Shown here: positions 16,198 to 20,810 of the stretch, one piece after another
How positions within the stretch are numbered: position 1 is the stretch's first letter
Layout: every line of letters starts with the position of its first letter
DNA from: Coemansia sp. RSA 922
Taxonomy: Eukaryota > Kickxellomycota > Kickxellomycetes > Kickxellales > Kickxellaceae
Direction of reading: 5' to 3'
Assembly (NCBI GenBank): GCA_027577415.1
Contig: JANBQS010000332.1
Coordinates: forward strand, 1-20,810
Length of the DNA: 20,810 bases
The notes under the pieces: generated by a model
What the model was told of the DNA's origin: nothing
The model's database searches: none
The model's input: the letters and a program-made list of their open reading frames with translations, nothing else
Made by a program: the position numbers and the translations under genes

Positions 16198-16584
16198 TTA
16201 ACCATCTAGATTGAAAATGCTATTGTCATAGTTGATTTCAAAATCATGATCTTCCCTATTAAACTGCTTGACTATATTATCAATATGTGGAGCATAGTGT
16301 TGCATAACATCAATATTAGTTCTTTCTCTAACATATACCATGGAATAGCTTAGGCGAATTGAGTTCACGCTTGGAACCTGAATAATCACTCTTCTTGGTT
16401 GAAGATCTTCATCAGCTAGTACCCTATCAATGGCTTCAAATGCTTGCTCCTTACAACCAGCACTTAAAAGCCAATGATTAGGATATTCTCTACTACGATT
16501 TCCAACTAATTCGTCATTACCACCCTCTATAATGGTATAATAATAGTTAATGTCCTCACATTTGTGCCAATCTGCATTAACCAT
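16198..16584 (-). CDS. Small protein of unknown function, member 1 of local family
   Basis: This 128-aa protein starts at the first true ATG (16584); the frame can be extended five codons only to a TTG. There is no signal peptide or transmembrane segment. The predicted order is an N-terminal acidic segment, a beta-like HWLLSAG stretch, a helix (CKEQAFEAIDRVLADE), a strand (RRVIIQVP), a strand (SYSMVYVRE) and a C-terminal helix (YAPHIDNIVKQF). This strand-helix-strand order parallels the proteins at 17400 and 18770, but direct identity is low. I suggest a shared, possibly thioredoxin-like fold without a CXXC active site. I do not recognise the gene. Codon use is AT-rich compared with the core genes. 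Its upstream side faces the gene at 17400, so the two are divergent, about 815 bp apart. Confidence 0.7.
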   Translation of the reverse strand: MVNADWHKCEDINYYYTIIEGGNDELVGNRSREYPNHWLLSAGCKEQAFEAIDRVLADEDLQPRRVIIQVPSVNSIRLSYSMVYVRERTNIDVMQHYAPHIDNIVKQFNREDHDFEINYDNSIFNLDG

Positions 16585-17399
16585 CTTCAAATAATTCAAA
16601 AGGGCGTAGAATTTAAAATGACCTAACTGGATGAGTAAATAAAATTTAGTAAGAATAGTTGGGAAGAAGAAAAGTGGGAGGCTACCAAAAAAACACCTTC
16701 TTTAAATAAGAGAAGCTAAAGTATTGTAATGTTGGTGCAAGTAGTGAGGAGTGAAAGCAAAATGGAATGGGGGCCACTCAGCTTCTACAGATGCTCAATG
16801 CTTCCAGAGCAGCAGAAATTTGGCCAAGCAATAAAGTGCAGACTTTGTTCTGCCCACACGTGTAATGTACTATTAGCTGTAAACACGGCATGTAGCTCAC
16901 TTTTTAGGCCATCGGAAAACTGGTGGAGAGACTTGGCAGAATTGTTTCCTTTCTTGAGGGTTGTCTCTCAAAGAAAACCTATGTGGGCAAGCTTGCCTTG
17001 CCAATTGCAATTCAATCTATTTTGCAGTCTCAAGTGGGTGGGTCAGAAAGAGAGAGGACGAGAAAGCACTTTTATAAAGCCGTTTGCTACGTCACTTTGC
17101 TTCAAGAGAGGCAATGGGGTGGGATGGGAAGAAGAAAGGCTTTTGAAAAAAGCAATTGAGGGCGGAAAACTCTTTGAACAAAGGATTATCCAGAAAAGAG
17201 TTCTGCTCCTTTGAAAACCCCCACTGCTGCTGTCTATGCATGCTGGAGGGCATCCTCCTCCAGGAATGGGGGGCAAAGGTGCCTTCCCACTTTTTCTCTC
17301 CAACATTCCCCCTTTCCCCCCCACAGCCTCCATATCCCACCCCCTTAAATCGCTGGTACATATAGAGCTTTTACTATCATGTCAATTCAACCAAATAAA
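16585..17399. other. Divergent intergenic region between small genes 1 and 2
   Basis: The region carries the promoters of both divergent small genes. Near gene 2 is a strong pyrimidine tract with runs of C (17290-17330), followed by the TATA-like ACATATAGAG at about 17358-17367. A 161-codon plus-strand frame (16729-17214) is open but resembles nothing I know and I do not call it a gene. Confidence 0.5.
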
Positions 17400-17855
17400 A
17401 TGAGTCCTCAGGAGGTTGTCACCATTGAAGGTTTCAAGGACCTCTATGCCTTTCTGCTAGCCTCACCACTCAGTATCGTAATGGTGGCCAGGAAGAAGAG
17501 GGTATATAACGGTGTAGCAAGTATTATATCCGGCGTATTAGGGAACCAATATAATCTGGTGCAGATTCACACAGGCAAGTACGACTTTCCTGGAGTCCAT
17601 CAAGAATGGTGCCTAATGAGAGATGATGAGGTCAGGCTCCTCTTTTATAATGGACTACGTTGGATGAAAGACATTAATGATGACTACATGCAGGAAATAT
17701 GTGCTCAGATCAAAAACAGTTTGAGTTGTGATGTGTATACCAGGCCAGAAAATAGCAAACCATTGGTTACAGACGACCTGGCTTTGGATGTTGCACATTG
17801 CAAGAGAGCTGACCGTAGTATTGCAAAACCTGTGCAGAAAGTAAATTCAAAGTAA
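17400..17855 (+). CDS. Small protein of unknown function, member 2 of local family
   Basis: This 151-aa protein is modelled from the second in-frame ATG (17400). The first ATG at 17379 is only about 18 bp after the TATA-like element. Starting at 17400 also aligns the N-terminus MSPQEVVTIEGFKDLY with MSTPCEIIETHEDLY of the gene at 18770. After the DLY motif comes a strand (LSIVMVA), a helix with VYN, a strand (NLVQIHTG), then DDEVRLLFYNG followed by a C-terminal helix (DDYMQEICAQIK). The last element resembles the PT-strand-NG-helix end of thioredoxin folds, but there is no CXXC. A ~35-residue basic tail is extra relative to member 3. No signal peptide or membrane segment is visible. Function is unknown. 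Confidence 0.75.
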   Translation: MSPQEVVTIEGFKDLYAFLLASPLSIVMVARKKRVYNGVASIISGVLGNQYNLVQIHTGKYDFPGVHQEWCLMRDDEVRLLFYNGLRWMKDINDDYMQEICAQIKNSLSCDVYTRPENSKPLVTDDLALDVAHCKRADRSIAKPVQKVNSK

Positions 17856-18769
17856 ATTTTTGACTGCCTACCATCTCAAGTAGGAGCATTTAGGTAACAT
17901 GCGATACTTGTTAAATATTCTATGGCAAGGACACTCAGCTATAAAAAACTAAAAAGGTTAGACAAACTCTAGTATAATAAACGTGCTGTAGTTAAAATAC
18001 CATTCTTGGCATACTCTTAAAAATTAAATTACCAATGATCAGCTTGAAAACAGGGCCACTGGCAAATCAAAAGAAATTAACCGTGATTCTTCTATTCAAG
18101 CTGTTTGCCAAAAGTCTTGGTCGTGCAAACCTCCTCCCTTTCCCCAGTCAGCAACAAGCAGGTCTGAGGAACACAAGATGTACGATACAATATTCTTCTC
18201 TCTTGCACTTTTATGACACGTGCACTGTTGATTGCAAGGGGGGGGGAGGATAGATACATCAAACGCAAGACACAGGGTTGGATGATTGCTGGGATTTCCT
18301 TTGCGCCTCACTTTTCAAAGACAGTCAACGGCCTGGCAAAGTCCTTTGTGTTCTTCTTCTTCTTTTTCTTCTCAGCTAGATTTTTCTTCTTCAAACTGCT
18401 TGACATGTCGCGAGTACATACATATTTTCTGAAAATGGCTGCTCCATGTGGTGTCACTGGGGCTCAAAAATCGACAGGCCGTGCTGCTCCATGTGCCTAT
18501 GCTCTTGACTTAAAGTAGGCCACAAGCACGGTTTTGGTCGTCCCTGGTGTCAATACTCGTGACACTTTCAAATTGTGCCTTGATGAAACACGATTTACCG
18601 TCTTGCTTTGGTAAGGATTCTGCTCTCTCTCCTGGCAAGGTGTCGGAGTATAAATTATGTCTTCTTCCCCCCCGTAGTTTTCTTCCTTCCTTCATTCACA
18701 CACACACCACAATATTTTTGCCTTCTCACCACACACACACACACTACATCCATTTACAACAGCTTAACA
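17856..18769. other. Intergenic region with simple-sequence tracts
   Basis: The stretch contains a nine-G run (18238-18246), a CTT-rich tract (18349-18398), a pyrimidine block with seven C (about 18660-18700) and CA repeats (about 18700-18745) in the likely leader of the next gene. A CACGTG lies at 18217-18222. The only short plus-strand frame of note (18405-18518) is discussed separately as weak. No clear gene is seen. Confidence 0.5.
18649..18656 (+). promoter_or_regulatory. TATA box of small gene 3
   Basis: TATAAATT lies about 120 bp before the ATG at 18770, followed by a pyrimidine-rich then CA-rich leader. Position and sequence fit a Pol II core promoter. Confidence 0.55.
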
Positions 18770-19114
18770 ATGTCAACGCCCTGTGAGATTATTGAAACTC
18801 ATGAGGATCTTTATAAGCATGCTAATGGTTTCTGTGCTTCACTTGTTATTGTTGCTCAAACAAGTAAAATGTATAATGCTTTTAAGCAAATCATAGAAAG
18901 CTATGATGAAAACGCCATTGCAGTTGCAGGAGTGAACTCAGAGACGTTTCCATTCACATCGAGGCAGGACAGCTGGAAAGTTTCAAGCGACACAGTTGTA
19001 CATATTATTTTATATGTTAATGGTGAGCATGACCCTTGTTTTCTTAATGGCGATGTAGGCAACAGAATCAAAGCTGAGTTTAGCACCATGGGCTATACTG
19101 TTGTGTTTAAATAG
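18770..19114 (+). CDS. Small protein of unknown function, member 3 of local family
   Basis: This 114-aa protein starts at the first ATG after the TATA box and leader (context AACAATGTC). Upstream in-frame ATGs lie before the TATA box and are ignored. It shares with the gene at 17400 the N-terminal MS-x(9-11)-DLY pattern, a strand LVIVA followed by a helix with MYN, a middle strand (AIAVAGVN), a strand ending in a Gly (VVHIILYVNG) and a C-terminal helix. This arrangement suggests a thioredoxin-like fold, but there is no CXXC or other catalytic motif. No signal peptide or membrane segment is present, so it is probably soluble and intracellular. Its composition is AT-rich. I do not recognise the family. 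It is followed by a T-rich stretch and AATAAA-like signals near 19190-19200. Confidence 0.75.
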   Translation: MSTPCEIIETHEDLYKHANGFCASLVIVAQTSKMYNAFKQIIESYDENAIAVAGVNSETFPFTSRQDSWKVSSDTVVHIILYVNGEHDPCFLNGDVGNRIKAEFSTMGYTVVFK

Positions 19115-19805
19115 ATTCCCAAGGCACAGTCGATTGATTAGTGTTAATTAGTGTTTTTTTTACTTTATTTTATTTCTTATGATAGCTAATAGAAAAATAA
19201 ATCTATTGTTTGCTTGGAACTGCATCAATTTCTGACATGGATTTTGAAAGAGAATAAAAAAAATGTCTCTCCCTCCCCCCACTTTTTTCTTCTTGTTGTA
19301 TGGTGTCTTCATAGTGAGTAGTACGCACGTCACAATTCACTGTTCTGAACTATTATTTTTAAAATAAATAAAGTCTAAAAGTAATTACTAAAAATGAAGA
19401 TAATGAGAACTCGGCCAAAAGAAGAGACAGCTCCGGCTCCTGGGGTATGTGCTTGGTAGGGGAATGTAAATCCCTTCCCATGTTATGATCACTGGAGCTG
19501 TATCTGCATACTGCTCTCAGCCAATCAAACGCAACCCCCTATGCGCCTATGCCAAGTGGTAGATAGGCTAAAACGCCACTAACTACCACACATTGTTTAG
19601 TTATTATCTTGTTTATAAATGGTATGACAATAAAAATGGTCCCTAGTATCTATGTAGTAATGGTTTATAAGTAAAATAATCAGTTATAGCCTCTGGGCTA
19701 GAATAAAACATATTGTATTCCTCTTTCTCAGTCAATAAGAAATAGCTTGGTGACTAGGTCATCTGCATCACTAGTAATAACCTCAAAGTGCTAGCAGGTA
19801 TAGTT
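19115..19805. other. Intergenic region with an orphan pyrimidine tract
   Basis: A C/T-rich tract at about 19266-19300 resembles those preceding the small genes, yet no clear gene follows. A short plus-strand frame from about 19394 reads to CCTGGG before GTATGT, a possible 5' splice donor, but no convincing downstream exon is seen. The minus strand at about 19707-19790 still reads protein-like (HFEVITSDADDLVTKLFLID), possibly more of the broken gene to the right. Confidence 0.35.
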
Positions 19806-19964
19806 TTATGTCCCTTTAAGGTTTGCATCTTGGCTAAATAGGAATTCAACATGCCTCTCTGTTTTACCATAGGTACTAGCCCATTGCTTAACAACATCCA
19901 TGTTGCCATAGTAGACAATAACATCATCCGTTAGCAACACCTCTTGGCCACTATTTGTGCCAAA

Positions 19965-19977
19965 CGTGTTTCACGTT
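19965..19977. repeat. 13-bp direct repeat, copy A
   Basis: GTGTTTCACGTTA occurs here and again at 20147-20159. On the minus strand both copies place a TGA after ACG in the readable frame of the broken gene. The two copies bracket a segment of about 170 bp. Confidence 0.85.
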
Positions 19978-20146
19978 ATTGATGATACGACTGTTTTATT
20001 CCCAAGTGGGGCAGTTAATTCTATGGACGATTCTAATAATACAATTAGTTCAGTGTACTCGGCGTGAAAATATCAACACCCAGTCCCTGTGGCCATATGA
20101 AAAATAATTTCTATTCGTGGTTTCCCTATGAGGCCGAAACGCCCAT

Positions 20147-20159
20147 GTGTTTCACGTTA
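20147..20159. repeat. 13-bp direct repeat, copy B
   Basis: This is an exact copy of 19965-19977 in the same orientation. The two could be ends of a tandem duplication or target-site copies around an insertion; the segment between them has no inverted-repeat ends and is itself readable as protein. Confidence 0.85.
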
Positions 20160-20325
20160 ATGGATAAATGTAGCTGTAGCTTTTATAGCCAATGTGGACT
20201 ATATCTGCAAAGTCATGCCTGACAATGTCAATGCTACTGCCAGAAGGAAACCCAACTTCGCCCTTAAAATCAGGCACATCAAAACCCTCCTTAAGCTTGT
20301 AAACTGCTGCTTATGAGGTAGACAT

Positions 20326-20738
20326 GGTCTGTGTTTAAACTGAAGTGAGCTTGTAGTATATGATATTGACGAGTGCTAGGAAGAGGAGAAAAACGAGTGG
20401 AAAAATGGTCTTCTTTTCTAGCACATTCAGCTCCTCTTTTCATCAAGGAATTGGCCAAAGAAAAATCACATACTTTATGCTAGCTGCTCAAAGGAGCACT
20501 TTTGTCAAGCAGTCTTCCTGCATGTTTGCCTCTCTCCAGTTACCTGTCTCAAGTGAACTGTAAATAAAAAAAAGCAGCAGGCCTGTAAAAAAAAATATGA
20601 TAGTGTATTAAGATTATAGGTGCCTTTGTCAGAGGACATCTTTAATGAGCAGAACTACAACTGTGTTGGCTGTAGACACACCAATACAGGCCGATTCACT
20701 GACAATTAGCAGTGCGTGATATTTGGAACTCGGATACT
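20326..20738. other. Right-end intergenic region, nothing recognised
   Basis: This A/T-rich stretch lies upstream of the broken gene and before the right terminal repeat. TATA-like ATATCATATACTAC on the minus strand (about 20356-20369) could be the old promoter of the broken gene. A 67-codon plus-strand frame (20360-20563) shows no recognisable features. Confidence 0.45.
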
Positions 20739-20810
20739 GAGGGTCAAGCACATCTGTGCAAATGTCCAAATATCTAAAAAGTATCCAGAAATTTCATAGT
20801 AGACAGAGAT
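20739..20810. repeat. Right copy of 72-bp inverted terminal repeat
   Basis: This is the exact reverse complement of 4-75, ending on the last base of the window. On the plus strand it reads EGQAHLCKCPNI then TAA. Upstream codons (DIWNSDT) differ from those before the left copy, and the frame closes soon, so this copy is attached to unrelated sequence. Confidence 0.9.

Larger units (their letters stand above)
19806..20325 (-). pseudogene. Broken small gene, possibly beta-gamma-crystallin-like
   Basis: Reading from an ATG at 20325, codon 5 is TAA (20311-20313). The frame then stays open with protein-like content (GFDVPDFKGEVGFPSG, then HDFADIVHIGYKSYSYIYP) to a TGA at 20152-20154. Protein-like sequence resumes one frame over, with further TGAs at 20073-20075 and 19971-19973, and ends at a TAA at 19806. 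That last part includes TELIVLLESSIELTAPLGN and EVLLTDDVIVYYGNMD. FDVPDFKG fits the Y/F-x4-F-x-G pattern, and HDFADIVHIG and NKTVVSSI fit the ND-xx-SSI position of beta-gamma-crystallin Greek keys, so that fold is a tentative guess. Multiple stops plus one frameshift favour a pseudogene; a multi-intron gene is less likely, since obvious GT-AG pairs are missing. Confidence 0.5.

Noticed and set aside
16729..17214. A 161-codon plus-strand frame between the small genes
   Set aside because: A frame of this length is not very improbable in several kilobases of moderate-GC intergenic DNA. It shows no domain, no relation to its neighbours and no convincing promoter spacing.
18035..18311. Short overlapping frames on both strands around the nine-G run
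   Set aside because: They are short, overlap each other in opposite directions across simple sequence, and have no recognisable content.
4..20810. Linear plasmid or giant transposon with terminal inverted repeats
   Set aside because: The cargo is housekeeping genes and tRNAs, with no polymerase or transposase, and the repeat itself is a coding tail. A contig ending in a dispersed repeat explains it better.

Overview
The window looks like a complete contig from a fungal nuclear genome, most likely an early-diverging lineage (Kickxellomycotina/Zoopagomycota-like). That placement is an inference. It rests on long intronless genes, GC-rich coding cores in AT-rich intergenic DNA, a fungal-type mitochondrial MetX-family acyltransferase, a PPG1-type phosphatase, an SLC41-type magnesium transporter and intronless nuclear tRNAs with Pol III T-run terminators. 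No species can be named from the sequence alone.

Layout: the contig is bounded by a perfect 72-bp inverted repeat (4-75 and 20739-20810). Each copy encodes the same 12-residue C-terminal tail plus stop, reading outward. The simplest reading is two copies of a dispersed repeat at which assembly stopped. Next come a tRNA-Lys(CTT), about 3.2 kb of mostly unexplained AT-rich DNA with a GC-rich palindromic island near 1.6 kb, and then a compact core of four housekeeping genes (3.8-15.5 kb). The core holds a very large Mi-2/Mit1-like chromodomain-PHD-SNF2 remodeller (+), an SLC41/MgtE-like Mg2+ transporter (-), a probable mitochondrial serine O-acetyltransferase (+) and a PPG1-like PP2A-family phosphatase (-). 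The core alternates convergent, divergent and convergent junctions with gaps of 72, 306 and 44 bp. A minus-strand tRNA-Pro(CGG) follows.

From 16 kb onward the character changes. Here there are three short, AT-richer genes of unknown function (128, 151 and 114 aa) that look like distant relatives with a possible thioredoxin-like fold lacking a CXXC site. Beyond them, on the minus strand, is a broken small gene (about 19.8-20.3 kb) with several in-frame stops and a frameshift; its best-preserved part has weak beta-gamma-crystallin-like spacing. This right arm is the most accessory-looking and least explained part of the window.

The core genes have no obvious shared pathway. Chromatin remodelling, Mg2+ transport, cysteine/methionine precursor synthesis and phosphatase signalling appear to be neighbours by chance. 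I see no CRISPR array, no complete transposon and no obvious multi-gene operon-like system. The strongest leads are the three-member small-protein family with its decayed neighbour, the repeat at both contig ends, the domain architecture of the remodeller, and the tandem repeat that overlaps the phosphatase's final codons.
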